Part shown: positions 11,301 through 23,696 of the stretch, one piece after another
Numbering within the stretch: the stretch's first letter is position 1
How the letters are laid out: each line of letters starts with the position of its first letter
Source: Przewalskia tangutica
Lineage: Eukaryota > Streptophyta > Magnoliopsida > Solanales > Solanaceae
Assembly (NCBI GenBank): GCA_029844215.1
Contig: CM056724.1
Location: 6,752,307 to 6,816,306 of the forward strand
Reading direction: 5' to 3'
DNA length: 64,000 nucleotides
Notes under the pieces: model-generated
The model's database searches: none
What the model was told of the DNA's origin: nothing
What the model saw: the letters and a program-made list of their open reading frames with translations, nothing else
Translations under genes and position numbers: made by a program

Positions 11301-14300
11301 GGGATACGCCTAAATTCACTTGAACATCGAGTTTTGTCCCATTACAATCATTTAATTAAAATCATACTTGGAATGACTCTGATATCATCTGTAACAATTC
11401 AGCTCACTAGTGATATTATCCACTTTGAACTTAGATCGCGCGATTTTTAAGCCTGTCACCAAGGTTTAAGGCTTGCTTCCTTATATACCCACCATCTTTC
11501 ATGTGTTTTGCTAATGCAGAATTTGTCTGGGTGCCACATGCTCTCCCTGTAATTATCCTTTATACAACCAACAATGTAATAATTCTTTTACACTAGCAAG
11601 ATATAGGAAAACTAGTTATTTAATTTGCAAGTAGGAAAAATAAAACAAAATATTCAAAGGTTTTGACAACATACTTGAGCTTTTGAAATAGTGGGCTGGA
11701 GTTAGAGTTTGAGATGCATTTGGGCTCCATAGAAGTTGATGCAAATCTAACCAAATTCTTGTAAGGCCCAATATCTCTAGGAACAGATTCTTCTGAATCA
11801 AAAATACCATATGGATCTTGTTGTCTTGAATCTTTTTGTGGCATTAAAAGGCTTGTACTTTTTGAGTTCATAAAACTTGGTTCATGAGCTCTAAAACTCA
11901 AAGAGAAATTGCTTGATCTAGCAATTGGGCCTGATTTTTCTAACTCCATTGCACGAGACGTTCGTAGCAACCTTATAAAAATGAAAACCAAACATTTCAT
12001 GATGTTTTCTGATAATTTATTTGGTGGCCATCGATGGATTGTATCTTCTTCTGTTGGGAGTGGACTTGGCATGGCTTTTGGTTGAAATTCATGCATTGGA
12101 GTGGACATAAATTTGGGGATCTCTGCATTTCTTTCTCTCTGCAAGATTTAAAAAATTAGAAGTCATTTTCTAGAAAAATGTGAAAAGATTAAGGACGAGA
12201 CCTAAATTTATTTAATAGAAGGTGAATTAACACTGAGAAGTAGGAAGTAATTATAAATTTGGATATTGACTATAACTTTCAACTACATATAAACTCCATT
12301 AATTAATATTCGATTATTTAATAAACTCTCTTAAATAATATTTTTGATCGGTCCCAACTCGGGAGTAACGTGCTAAATTAATAATTCGCTAAAATTATAA
12401 GAAAATACATTTTTTATTACTCATATAGACCCCATATAAAATATAAATAAATAATTCCTTATATACTACATAATACATTAGTAATTTATGAACACTTTTT
12501 GAAAATGATTCAATTGTATTTTGTTTTTGTTAAAATCAATGTCACATTGTAAGAACTTCTTATGTTGTTTTTTCATAGTTCAACAAGAATTTATTCAATG
12601 TGTATGATTTGTTTGTGTTAGCATGATTTGATCTTGTGTTTATATAGAAAATATTTTTTTAATATCCATAAAGCAGTACATTGAAGGGTGCTTTTAAATT
12701 GATACATACTTCATTTGATATAGTACATTGAACAATAATGAAGTGGAAGATTGAAGGGTGTTTGTAAATTGGATATTTCATTATAAATTTATCTATAAAT
12801 TAATAAATTATTAATTAATTGATAAATTAATATCTCTTTTAATTAATAAATTTTAATGGTCCTACTAGCATTAATTTATAGAGATTCTATTGTATATATA
12901 ATTTACATCAATAATAGCATGCTGCCACCGGAGGAAAAACTTACTTTGGTGTTTAATTACTAGTAAATGTTTTTTTTCAAAGAAACAAATTTCGTTGGAA
13001 GGAGAAAATAACTCACCTTACTCATGAATGGAAGTAATTTTCATTACAATTATCTTATTATTCGTTAACTTCATACTTCTCAATATTTATTCCAACAAAT
13101 ATTTACACATTATTATTATTATTATTATTAATCTTTCGTACTCAAAAGTTTCACAAAATTACTCCAATTTGTTAATACTACTATTATTAATCTTTCCACA
13201 AATATATTCGCTAATCACCAATCAAACACTTTTCTCATGATTTTTTTAACATATTTTCAGAAAATATTTCTATGAAAAATGACTTCCCTCAATAACAAAA
13301 ACTACGCATCAATCCTAAACAAGTTGGATCAGCTATATGAATTTTCACAGACCATATAATTACTTAACTTAAACCCACCTCAAGCCAATATTGTATGATG
13401 TAAATATTATATGCAAATGTGACTTCCCTCATACTAGATCTATGTTTCTTGAACTTTTAAAAATGTTATTGCACCATGTAGGATCCTTTAAAATCGCATT
13501 ATTTTGGAGGAGGATCGTATATACACTCAATAATATTTTTAAAGAGTTCAAGCAATATATATATATATATATCCAAATATAGTTAGAATCAAAATATTAA
13601 AAATAAATGACTTACTCTAGGTGTTGGAATTCTTGGTTCTCTTAAAGGTGAGGGGGTCTTGATCATCCCACTTTTCCTTGAAATCCTCTCTCCAAACGTT
13701 CGAACTTGTTGATGAAACTGATTTTCCTCTTCTTGATCAGCAATAACTACTTTCGATGACTTCATTGGTTGTAATAATTTCTCATTATTTATTCTGAAAT
13801 CATTAAGACCATAATCACCTTTTATGGCTTTGCTAATGAAATGCAATGCCTTTGTCTCAAATGGAACTTTTTGATCATTTAGCCCTTTGAATTTGTTTGG
13901 ATTTGGTGGCAGTGATGAAGATATATTGTTGATATTTCCATGTTGTAATTGTTGCAATTGTACTTTCATCTTATTATTAAGTTCTTGTTTATACTTGGAT
14001 TCAGTATTGTTGATTTCCTTCTCCTTGTTTACATCACATTGAATCTGGCTGATTTGAGTTTCCAACTTAGCTATTTCATTTTCAACCATGGCTAGCTCTG
14101 CCAACAATTCCTTCATCTACAAAAACAGTGAGTACCAATTTAGTATATGAGTTTAAGTTCTATGCACTGACACTAAAAAAAATATGTTTATACAAAATCA
14201 AGTAACTTCTAAGGTAATCTACAGGTAAGTCTTCTTTAAATGTGAAATTTATGATATTGATCCTAGAAATAAGACATGTTACTTGCTATAACAAGTAAAT

Positions 14301-15890
14301 GTGATACAATGATGCAAAAGTTTCTTCCGCTAACGATATAATATATAACTTAAAACTCTTAATATATAGGGTTTACTTCAATATATGCACTGACCACAAA
14401 CAATTTTTTTACACTATTAGATTGCTTAAAACTTACGTAATTAAAGGTTACTACTCCTAATAAGTGGAGCTAGTAACTTAAAAAATAAGGCGAATAACCT
14501 TCTCCAGAAAATTTCACCGTCGTTAACTAAATTATTGAAGAAAATTTCACTTTTTTATACTTTTGTTCCAAGCTTGTGTTAAGTATTTTACCTACCGTCA
14601 AACTTCTCTATAACAAATATCTTGTAAACGTGTATATAAGAATTACAATATTCTCTACCCATAATTAGAATATTTTTATATATTGTGTAAATATAATTAT
14701 GGTAAGACTATGATTCCTCTTTTGTATAAGCATAGAATTTCTATTGTATAAGGGATGAATATTGTACTTTATATATACGTTTACATATCTTCTATAACAA
14801 CATTTTACTATAATGGCCCAATTTTTTGTTAACCGATTTTTACATTACCAACATTTCCCTATAGCAGTCAAAAAATATCCGTACAAACAACGCCGTTTCA
14901 TATAGAGAGGTTTAACTGTATTATAAACACTAATTTCAGAAGAAAAAAATTCACTGGGAATTACATTTACCTTAGGAGGAAGGTAATTTGGAATGCTGAA
15001 AGATGAATCCTCCTTTCTCTGATACACCTTCTCCAGACATTCATGCACTTTTTGTTCATGATTCAACATTTTTCTAAGCTCAGCAATCTAATATTATAAG
15101 ACTAATAATTAGTGATCCTTATATTTCTGGAAATATAAAGATTTCAGCTTCTCCTTCTATTTGATCTAAATTGGTAATAATTGTAGAAAATCTCTTCCTA
15201 ATTTCTTACTTCTTTAGTTTTGGATTCTAATTTGCAACTTTAGTAACAATATGTTATGACTAACCTTCTAAAAGAGCATAGACAAAGGTACATGGACCAT
15301 AACCTATATATGCCAAGTACTTGTAACTTTTTTGTCATGTTTTTCATAACTATTTAATTACCATGCAAAATAAATTAAATCCATCAACACAGGTACACAC
15401 AAAACTCACTCCCATACCTCTTTTTCAAGTTCCTCTTTCTTTTGTTGTCCACCAGTACTCTTCTTCTTTCTCTGAAACATAAGTCAAGAACATATCAACA
15501 CTGAAAAACAAATAACAATGGCAGATCTAGAGTAGACGAAGTGAGTTAGGTTCAACCTTTCATGTGTGTGTGTCAGAAGAAAGAAAATATGTAGGTATAA
15601 TAAAGAACATAATCTAGTGATTCTAAATTCTGAATCTGACAAAACTCAAAAGTTCAAGAACCAAACAAAATCACAAAACTAAGAAAGAATTTGAAAATCC
15701 CATATAAGGCCCTTAAAATATATGTCAAATTCGGAAAGATACAGTGAAGATTAGCATGATGATGACGGCACACAAAATTCAAGAAATGGTACATATTTTT
15801 AATTATTATAAAAAAGATCCTAAAAATATAAGACAAACTTACAATACTCTGTGCTGGAAAATGAGCTGCCAAATCTATTTGGTTTGCCAT
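8385..15890 (-). CDS. MIP1 leucine-zipper and DUF547 domain protein, 623 aa, ten exons
   Basis: Exons on the minus strand: 15843-15890, 15418-15471, 14971-15087, 13616-14116, 11675-12138, 10794-10893, 10629-10694, 10032-10124, 9818-9937 and 8385-8693. All junctions are GT-AG, and the total of 1872 nt is in frame. The start is the first ATG after an in-frame TAG. Residues ~20-115 form the Lzipper-MIP1 coiled coil (IAELRKMLNHEQKVHE, then LPPKMKELLAELAMVE). A low-complexity middle follows. DUF547 spans ~395-525, with LSYQQKLAFWINMYN, NAHAIEHFILRKP and FALCCGTRSSPAV. The C-terminus IPYDFEFQYLL is typical of the family. The molecular role of DUF547 is not established; homologues were first named as ternary-complex-factor MIP1-like. 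Introns hold a SINE, a TRIM-like element and a MITE. Confidence 0.92.
8770..8960. repeat. MITE-end-like sequence in DUF547 intron 9
   Basis: TACTCCTTTCGTTTTAATTTATGTGAC resembles (in a stretch starting near 8780) the common plant MITE end CTCCCTCCGTTTCAATTTATGTG. The opposite end is not clear, so this is probably a fragment. Confidence 0.4.
9074..9404. mobile_element. MITE with TTTGTTTGGCCA-type ends in DUF547 intron 9
   Basis: The left end TTTGTTTGACTAAATTTTT and right end AAAAATATGGCCAAACAAA are imperfect inverted repeats of about 20 bp. The interior alternates AGTGCTT/AAGCACTT-like blocks. No coding capacity. I could not define the target duplication. Confidence 0.55.
10163..10358 (-). 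mobile_element. tRNA-related SINE in DUF547 intron 7, with 14-bp target duplication
   Basis: AATTAAAGTTGCTT occurs at 10149-10162 and again at 10359-10372, bracketing a ~196-bp insertion. On the minus strand the body carries a Pol III B-box-like GAGTTCGATCCCC (10298-10310) about 40 nt from a weak A-box-like TAGCTGCACAG. It ends in an A run (T run at 10163-10172 on plus). This is the structure of a complete SINE. It is not a tRNA gene because no cloverleaf follows. Confidence 0.8.
11082..11538 (-). mobile_element. TRIM-like element in DUF547 intron 5
   Basis: Direct repeats 11082-11237 and 11390-11538 (~150 bp) share TGTAACAA at the start, CACTAGTGATATTAT, CTTATATACCCA and end near GGTG(T/C)CACA. 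On the minus strand the right copy is followed by GATGATATCAGAGTC, which resembles a tRNA-Met primer binding site. Repeat identity is lower than in the TRIM at 1551, so this copy is older. The target duplication is not clear. Confidence 0.6.
12139..13615 (-). other. Intron 4 of the DUF547 gene
   Basis: AT-rich intron between the 501-nt and 464-nt exons. It contains TTA and TA microsatellite stretches (about 13109-13130 and 13555-13572). No other feature is visible; the frames at 13028-13240 and 13391-13582 are chance. Confidence 0.6.
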
Positions 15891-16460
15891 GAGCTAGAAA
15901 ATCCCCAAAGCCTTTTTGTTGATCTAAAGAGAAATGGTGCTCATGAGGTATTCATTAGTAGAACTATGCAGGGTTATTATTACTATTATTGAGATGATGA
16001 TCGAGTAAAAATAACTTGGACTAGAAGCAAGGAATTGTATGGTATAGTTTTTTTTTTGTGGTGGTTGTGATTGTTGACATTTAGTTTGAATATACTGAAA
16101 ATGAAATATGTAAAGAAAACTTTGATGAGAAGATGATAAAAGGGAGCTATCAAAATGATAGTATAGTTGTAGTAATAGGGGAATGGGATATCATGCAAAG
16201 AGAGGATATAATGTTTTTTTTTAAAACAATCATATAAAATTTTGGCGTAGCTTGCACTTGCAGAATTTATAGGACTTAAAGACTAAGGTATTTATTCTTT
16301 CATTTGGTATAATAGTTTGGCTTTTGTTGCCTTAGTAAAAATAATGATTGCGTATTTTACAGGATATTAAGGCGTGTGAGTTAAGGAGTAAGTAATGATC
16401 GTTTCATCGAAGAAAAGAGAAGAGATGATCAAGGAGGTGTTTGGTACTAAGGAAAATAGG
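15891..16460 (-). promoter_or_regulatory. Upstream region of the DUF547 gene
   Basis: About 570 bp lie between the start codon and the copia element. This must contain the 5' UTR and proximal promoter. I see no motif I can assign, only AT-rich sequence with ATT repeats near 15976. Confidence 0.35.
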
Positions 16461-16869
16461 TGTTAAATAAAGCAGTGTCCCGTGTGTTCAGCCCATTGAT
16501 GGGTCCCACATTAGGTTAGGAGAATTATATATTTGTTATATATTTTTATTACTCTTGTACCTTAATTAGGTTTGTAGTATTATCATAATTGTATAGATAG
16601 TCTCCTTATAGAATATGGATTTAGATGTAGAATAGGAAAATGATTTTTCTATTGTAACTTGTATATATATGTCTTTATCAAAAGATTAATTCTTTCATGA
16701 TATCAAGAGTCTTCTTTTCCTTGCTTCCGCTTCTCACTTATGTTCTTGAAAATTCTTGAAAAACGTGATACCCTATCCCCCCCTCGGAATTCCAAACCAG
16801 AGCTCCTCTTTTCTCCCTAAAATTCTCTCTCGCAAATTTTCTTCTCTGAATCTTCGTGTTTTATTCAAC

Positions 16870-17690
16870 ATGACTGATAAAAACACGTTTTATCCTGCCC
16901 TCACAGTTTCTAACATCAAGAGTGTCCTTCTTATTGTTCTTGACCTAGAAAACGTCCAATATGAGACGTGGGCGGAGTTATTCAAAATTCATGTCACAAC
17001 ACATCAAGTTCTCCACCACATCATCCCTCCGTCTACTACTATAGAGGGGGCTACGGGGACTACAACGGATGGTACTACAGAGGCGGTGCCCACCAAAGCA
17101 GACGACCCAAAATCATGGGTCACGCTTGATGCAAAAGTTCTCCAGTGAATTTATGTCACTATCTCCATTGACCTCTTACAGACGATTATGAAACCTAACT
17201 ACAGCTATGGCGGCTTGGAATCGATTGCGTGACATATTCCAAGATAACAGTCATTCCCGAATTGTTACCATTGAACAGGAATTTTCTCAAGTCAAGATGG
17301 AGAATTTTCCAAACGTTTCGTCTTATTACAAACGTCTCAAGGACTTGGCGGATCAACTTCGCAATGTGGGTGCTCCTGTGAGCAATAGTCGTCTCGTCCT
17401 ACAAATGGTTGTAGGCCTGTCTGAGGCCTATAATGGTGTTGCTTCGATTTTTCGTCAAATAACCCCCTGCCGGAATTCTACCAAGCACGCTCCATGCTTA
17501 CATTGGAGGAGGTCGGCTTGGCTAAAAAGGCGGCTCTCAGTCAGTGCTCTGGATTTATCGCCACTTCACATAATTACCCCGCATGTTTTGACAATTCAAA
17601 CAAAAATCATAACAACGGTGGTGGCAAGAAAGGTTAAAATTGCAAAAATAAAAATTGCAGCGACAATCTAAACGATGGCGGGGGCGATGG
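16870..17690 (+). pseudogene. Copia gag remnant
   Basis: Two frames (about 16870-17148 and 17207-17671) together resemble a copia gag of the UBN2 type: an N-terminal segment with YETWAELFKIH, then AWNRLRDIF and SYYKRLKDLADQL. A stop and a frame change separate the parts, and the zinc-knuckle region is scrambled after 17460. It is not functional. Confidence 0.7.
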
Positions 17691-17867
17691 TACACCGCGG
17701 GGTGGTCAGCAGCAGCCGCAAACGTGGGGCTAGCAGTGGGTCTCATTTCTCGTCGATCCGGTAGCGCGACCTAGTCGGCGTCGTGGCCTACGGCACTGGG
17801 CCCGATTTGACCCGGACTGGGTTTCATACGCTTTTGAAACCGTTGTCATATTCATAATGTTACCTTA

Positions 17868-18120
17868 GTGTATTGTGATAATATAAGTATCATCTACCTT
17901 ACTAGTAATTCAGTTCAGCACCAGCGCATTAAATACATAGAGTTGGATATTCACTTTGTTCGAGAGAAGGTAGTTAAAGGACAAGTACGCGTCTGTCATG
18001 TCCCTTCCAGATATCAAATTGCAGACATTTTTACAAAGGGTCTTCTCTCGGTCCTTTTTGAAGATTTTAGAGACAGTCTCAGCGTACGAAGACCGTCCGC
18101 TATGACTACGTGTGTGTGTT
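17868..18120 (+). pseudogene. Copia RNase H C-terminal fragment
   Basis: The frame reads CDN-S-IYL--N, then HIR/IKYIELDIHFVREKV and VPSRYQIADIFTKGL, the conserved tail of copia RNase H. It sits about 200 bp from the gag remnant, so a large internal deletion removed the rest of pol. Confidence 0.8.
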
Positions 18121-18420
18121 AAATAAAGCAGTATCCCGTATGTTCAGCCCATTAATGGGTCCCACATTAGTTTAGGAGTATTGTATATTTGGTATATATT
18201 CTTATTACTCTTGTACCTTAATTAGGTTTGTAGTATTACTATAATTATATAGTTAGTCTCCTTATAGAATAGAGATTTAGAAGTAGAATAGGAAAAGAAT
18301 TTTCCTATTGTAACTTGTACATATATGTCTTTCATCAATAAGAATAATCAAGGTACTAATTCTTTCAATAGGATTGCATATTTTCGTGAAGAATATTTTT
18401 TTGAAAAATAAATGTTTTAT

Positions 18421-18693
18421 TACTCTCTCTCTATTCAAATTTATGCAACGGAGTTCAAAGTACGAGGATCAATATAACTTAATTTTGACTATGAACGAGT
18501 ATAGATTCTTCAAATTTTAAAATAAAGTCTACATATTTAAAAATTACACCTAAAGTAACGTATGTCATCGTAGCTAATAATTTAAAATATTTTAAAAAAA
18601 AATAGTGTGAGAAAATTATAAAAAAAGAAAATACTATTTAACATTCTAACTAGTAACACCTTCACGGCTTGACGTAAACAGGAAGGAGGGAGA
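18421..18693. mobile_element. MITE with CTCCCTCC-type ends
   Basis: The left end TACTCTCTCTCTATTCAAATTTATG and the right end, ...TTGACGTAAACAGGAAGGAGGGAG, form (over 18421-18445 and 18669-18693) degenerate inverted repeats of a common plant MITE. About 270 bp, AT-rich and non-coding. Confidence 0.5.
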
Positions 18694-18986
18694 CTTATTT
18701 CTAATGTTTGACAAATATGCAAAAATTATATATTAAAAATATTTATATATAATTTAGGCAAATAATATAAGAATGGATAGGGCTAGGCAAGGTAGGGACG
18801 TGGGGTAGGAAGATTGGGGTCCAGTGGGTGGGTATTGGGCATAGAAGTAGCCAGTAGGAAGGAGATATTTAGTGTGTACTTACGTCTATTTAATTTTAGT
18901 GATATTTAATTTTTTCCCTTAGCAATCCAACTTACGTCTAGCGGGATAATTTTTTTAAGGATCGGGCATAACTTGAGGGGAAAAGT

Positions 18987-19193
18987 TACTCTATGTGTTC
19001 ACTTTTACTTGTCTACCGTACTAAAAATAGATTTTCACTTTAGCATATTAAGAGTTACTATAGCATTTTCACTCATTTTAAATTATTTTTCAAGTTCATT
19101 AAAATTATGCACCAATTAATATGGATATCATGATAATTTTGTATTTGTGTGCAAAGTTTATAGTGAACAAGTAAAAGTAAATTGATGAAGTAT
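18987..19193. mobile_element. Short MITE with ACTTTTACTTGT ends
   Basis: TTCACTTTTACTTGTC near the left end and GAACAAGTAAAAGTAAA near the right end are inverted repeats about 150 bp apart. The element is AT-rich and non-coding. The target duplication is uncertain. Confidence 0.5.
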
Positions 19194-19451
19194 TTGTTAC
19201 TAAAGCCAAAAATTAAAGACCAACACAAAATAGGGCCAAAAGTGCCAATGACCCGTTACAAATTGAGTAATATGTTTGCTGGGCTTCTAAGATTCTGAAA
19301 AAGGTCGGATTATGGCCTTACATGGACTCATAATTGCTAAATGATGAAATCTCTTACTTGAAAATCAACCTCAATTCGTAGCGGTCTCCTACAACATGTA
19401 GTAATATGGTATGTTCTAACATTATTAATGATGATTGTTGTTGGTTGATGA

Positions 19452-20749
19452 CTAATATTGGGAGTAAAAAGATCTCCTACATCTATAACCAAAAAAATAA
19501 GGCGGAGGAGATGAACTACAATTCATGGCGTCCCGAAGAGCATTCCCTGGTAGATCGACTTCACCCTTGGTCGTTTTGATAGACATATTGAAAACTGAAA
19601 GGGTTTTGGAAGTCGGAACAATTTTGTCTACCATGTTCATTTCTTCTACGACTTTCAGTCGAACAATGTTAGCGGAGCTCCCTAGATCGATAAAAACTCT
19701 CTTCATCTAGAAGCAATCAATAGTTACCGTAATGACCAATGTGTCATTATGGGGGAAATTTCAACAGCATCGTCCTCTTCCATGAAAGTAGTAGTGTGTG
19801 ACTGTGTTCGTCTGGAATTTCCCGAAAACTATTTTTCCGAGTTACTGGAATTTTTGTTTTCTTAGCGCAGTGAAGGATGTAGCGGCAATCATTGACCCAA
19901 CAAAGATCATGTTTATCATATGAGGTGGTGCAGCCGGATTATATTTGTCCTCGACGGGTGGTCCCTGCTCGTAGTTGTTACGAGCTCTTTCACTCAAATA
20001 TGGCCCTTGCTTAGCATTCCTGCCACATCCTCACTTAGATGTCTGTAATATGCGATTTTGTGCCCATGTGTGCCATGAAAGTCACACCAAACGAACTAAT
20101 ATCTTTTGTTGGGTCAGACTGTAATGCTTTTAGAGGCCGGAATGCTGAGTGAGTTCTCAGTACCGCCATAATTTGGTCTTTTTGATGCTGAAGTTGTTCT
20201 CGGATAATTTTGGGTATCCAGACCCTTTGCGGAACAATTGGATGAAGTTCCTTTGTCAAAATTCACCAGTCCCCGATTGTTTCTTCTGGGCCTCCCTTGT
20301 TATTTGTTTTCTCAAGGGAGAACTTTCTCCACCTCCTTGATTTTTGGGAGCGGAATAAGGTTAAAAGCGGTTCTTTGAGGAGTTCTGGTCTGCTCCGGCT
20401 CCTTTGTCTGATTTCCGAAAAATATCCAGGTCTGAATCCTTAGCAAATCATCTTCTATCCGGATCTTGGACTCATACTGGTTGTACATCTTCCCCGGTTA
20501 TATCTTGTAATTTCAAAAGATTTTCCTTGAGCTTCCGTGAGGCGTCCGAACTCAAAGGATTCAAACCCTTTGTTAAAGCCTCTGCAAACCACTCATCCGG
20601 GACTGCGGGTAGCAGCATCCGCACCTTATGGAACAGTGAAACAAAGTCCCTAAGGAGTTCAATTTCTCACTGCGCAATGTGAAAGATATCCGCTTTTCTC
20701 GTCTTCAACTTCTGTGCTCCCGCATGATCTTTTATGAACATGTTGGTAA
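19452..20749 (-). pseudogene. Old Ty3/gypsy gag C-terminus and protease (downstream half of a split gene)
   Basis: On the minus strand, from 20749 down, the sequence continues a plant Ty3/gypsy gag (DHAGAQKLKTRKADIF, then GLNPLSSDASRKLKENLL). It ends in a retropepsin-like segment with DLGSSANIV and TTKGEVDLPGNA (19452-19706). Many stops interrupt it. The N-terminal half of the same gag lies at 51622-52440, on the far side of the nested stack, so the whole stack inserted into this gene. Reverse transcriptase and integrase are not present to the left; the remnant stops near 19450. Confidence 0.75.
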
Positions 20750-21606
20750 TGTTACACCCCGTTATACCATGGCACGTAAGTGAGAACGTGATTAAGAATA
20801 TGAAATTTGAATTTTGGAAAGAAAGAAAAATTACTTTTTCTTAAGGAAAAAGTTTATTAATTGGAATTTGGTTCTCAAATTTGGTATTTGGGACTTATAG
20901 ATTTAATTGGAATTTTTTTATTTTAAGTTCCGAATTTGATCATGTGGGGCCCACGAGAAAAATTTACGGTTTTGTGGGGCCCACAAGATTTTGGGATATT
21001 TTGACCAAATATTGATATCTTGGATATGAGATATTTTTTGACGAATTGAAGGGTGACACGTGGCACACCCCCCACTTGTCTTGGTCTTGGAAGACTTTGA
21101 CTATTTGACCTTAGATATTTTGGAAGACTTTGATCTAGATATTTGTGTGGAGACAAGTGGACAAGTGGGTCCACTCCACTTGTCCATCCACTTGGCAAGG
21201 CTCTTGAGATATTATTTATACAAGGGCTTGCAAGACTTAGCCAACACTTAAAAAATTCAATCTCCCTTTCATCTTCATGAAGCTCTCGGCCATAGGGCCT
21301 TTTTGGAAGACCAAAAATCTTCAATCCTTGATGATAAATCCTCAAACTCAATACTAAGCTCCCTAATGAAGTGCTAAGCAAAGATAACTCCTTAAACCCC
21401 AAGAACATGGTATGACCGAATATAGGAGGGTGAAACCCTAAGGTTCCGTCGACTTTTTGGAAGTGAAATACAAAGTGAAGTTGTGTATAAGCTCATAAGG
21501 GTCACATATATGTGATTGGAACTTGAATAAGTGGAGCGAAACGAAAACTGCGGACCATGTACCCCCGAACTGTTTTGGACATTTTTGAGGCTTTTGGAAG
21601 GTAAAA
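20750..21606 (+). repeat. 5' LTR of element A, first part
   Basis: Closely matches 47924-48775 of the 3' LTR. It breaks off at GGAAGGTAAAA, where solo LTR B begins. Short open frames on both strands (20923-21408 and others) have no recognisable product. Confidence 0.88.
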
Positions 21607-22057
21607 TGTTACACCCCGGAAGTACAGGACAAGTATACGAGAATAGACGTGATAACACAAGATTTGAAAATTTGTACGAAAGAAGGAATTATTTTTTCGA
21701 GGGGAAAATCTTCCGAACGTCGGAAATGAATAATGTTCGTTGATGAGAATTTGGATTCTCAAAATGCATTATTTGAAGAATATGGAACTTATTATCATTA
21801 TGGAAATTTATTTTTACGGATTTGGTCACGTGGGGCCCACTTGAGAAATTTTACGTTTTGTGGGGTCCACGAGGGTTACGAAATTTTATGGACGAATGGG
21901 AGGGCGACACGTGGCACCCCCACATGGTCTTGGATGAATTAAGTCAAAGGTAGAATGGTCATTAACCATTATGGATGAACAAGTCTTCAAAGCTTGAGAA
22001 AATTGACCAAGTCAACTTGCCACTTGGATAATAATAATTGCTTTTCATCCTAGTCAC

Positions 22058-23540
22058 TGATCGGTGTATTTTATATACACTTTTTGAGTCATTTTTAGTT
22101 AGTATTTTATTCATTTTGTTTATGTTTAGTATAGTATTAGGGTCGTTTTCCTTTCTTTGTGTCACAGCGGTCAAAAATGGAGAAATTGCGAAAAGAAGAG
22201 AAAATGAGCTTAATTCAGATGGAATTGCACACAAAAAGGGCCAAGAAATGAAGTTTAAGAAGTTTCGGGAATTATAGAGGAAATCGACAAGTCGGACGAA
22301 AAAAACGGCAAGCGAGTCGCGAGAAAAATGTCACCGCTTATGGCTGATATCTTTACAAAGTCAGAAAGTTCTTGATCTTGAATATGCGCTGATCTATGAA
22401 GCAGCCAGGCACGGGATTTTATGAAGTTCTGGGACATGTTTTCAAAATCCTAAAGGGATAACTTTTCCTACCTAAAGGGATAACTTTTCCTACCTTAAAA
22501 CCCTTATCTAAAAGGATTCTAATAACTTTTCCTACCTACATAAATCTTTAACCCTTCACCTAAAGGATTCTTGGTCTATAAATAGTCTCTACATCATTAG
22601 AAGAAACCATTCTCCATTCCACCATTCACCATTCTACATCCATCCATCCACCACTCCATCTTGTAAATGTTCCACAACACAACCCTTGGATCTTTAGAAG
22701 GCTTGAGTCTCGCTTGAGTATTTTTCTTTTCTTTCTTTTTGCTTTATTTATTTCAGTTCATGTATGGAGTTTGTATTAGTTCTTAGCGTGACAATGGCTA
22801 GGAGCTAATTACTTTATTAGGGATTTCCTTGTGATTCACTTGAAACTCTATTCATGAATTAATATAATAGTTGATTTCTTCTTCACTTAGTTAAGATCTA
22901 TCCAATAATTGTTTTGCATGCTTGGTAATTAATTGATCACTAATTATCATTACTTATATGATTTCTAATCAAACTTCGAAAGGAGGAGGTTGTGAATATC
23001 TTGTAAGTTGGGTAGACATATTTTGGATTGGGGATGAAAATACCTCAATTATTTATGTAAGCGTTAATGAGGCTTAACAACCACAATTTCTACGTGGCGC
23101 ATGTGTTAACTAGGTTTTGGTCTTAATTCTCCTATGAGTCATCCTTATCACCGAAAGGTAGAAAAGAGCAATCTTGGGGTTGAGTGTTTATATAGCCTTA
23201 ACGGGAGTATAAAACGAATTAGTAAACCTGCTAGCTTAACGTAGAAGAAGAAGTCAGTCTAATTATATTAAGGATTGAATAGAGTGGATAGTTGATGATC
23301 TTGGAAGCCCTAATCCCCCATCATAACTGATTTAAATCAAATTATATTTATAATTAGTTTATTTCCTGCATTATTAGTCTAAAATCCCAATCAATTACGT
23401 TAACCAAATAGATACCATAGGATAGATAACCGGTACTTGAAAACCAATCCTTGAGGACGATATTCGATCTTACCTAGACTATATTACTTGAGTCGACAAC
23501 GTGCACTTGCGTTAAAGTGTGTGCATCTTTTCGCGCATCA
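22058..23540 (+). repeat. 5' LTR of the Athila-like element
   Basis: It aligns with 25897-27415 over nearly its whole length. The most divergent stretch, with small insertions and deletions, is 22270-22420 against 26110-26285, a GC-richer segment. Confidence 0.88.
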
Positions 23541-23546
23541 AGTTTT

Positions 23547-23564
23547 TGGCGCCGTTGCCGGGGA
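23547..23564 (+). promoter_or_regulatory. Primer binding site, tRNA-Asp type
   Basis: TGGCGCCGTTGCCGGGGA lies six bases after the LTR end and is complementary to the 3' end of plant tRNA-Asp. This primer choice is known for Athila-related elements. Confidence 0.85.
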
Positions 23565-23696
23565 TTGACTTACTTTCAATATCGATTTATCTATTCTTAT
23601 TTCTAACTTGTTCTGCGAGCATTTTTTTATCATTTTTTTTGTTTTTCTTATTTTGCAGGTTAAATTCCAAAAAAAATCAAAAAAAAAATCAGGACA

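Larger units (their letters stand above)
16461..18367 (+). mobile_element. Internally deleted Ty1/copia retrotransposon
   Basis: The LTRs at 16461-16697 and 18117-18367 both start with TGTTAAATAAAGCAG and end with ATTCTTTCA. The 5-bp target duplication ATAGG is at 16456-16460 and 18368-18372. The 5' LTR is followed by TGATATCAAGAGTC, a variant tRNA-Met primer binding site. The 1.4-kb interior keeps gag and the end of RNase H but lacks protease, integrase and most of the reverse transcriptase. It cannot move on its own. It ends about 570 bp upstream of the DUF547 start codon. Confidence 0.88.

Noticed and set aside
11620..12144. Start of the 174-codon open frame as a separate gene
   Set aside because: It is exon 5 of the DUF547 gene (11675-12138) plus intron read-through.
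20923..21408. 161-codon minus-strand open frame
   Set aside because: It lies in an LTR, has no recognisable domain and is broken in the sister LTR.
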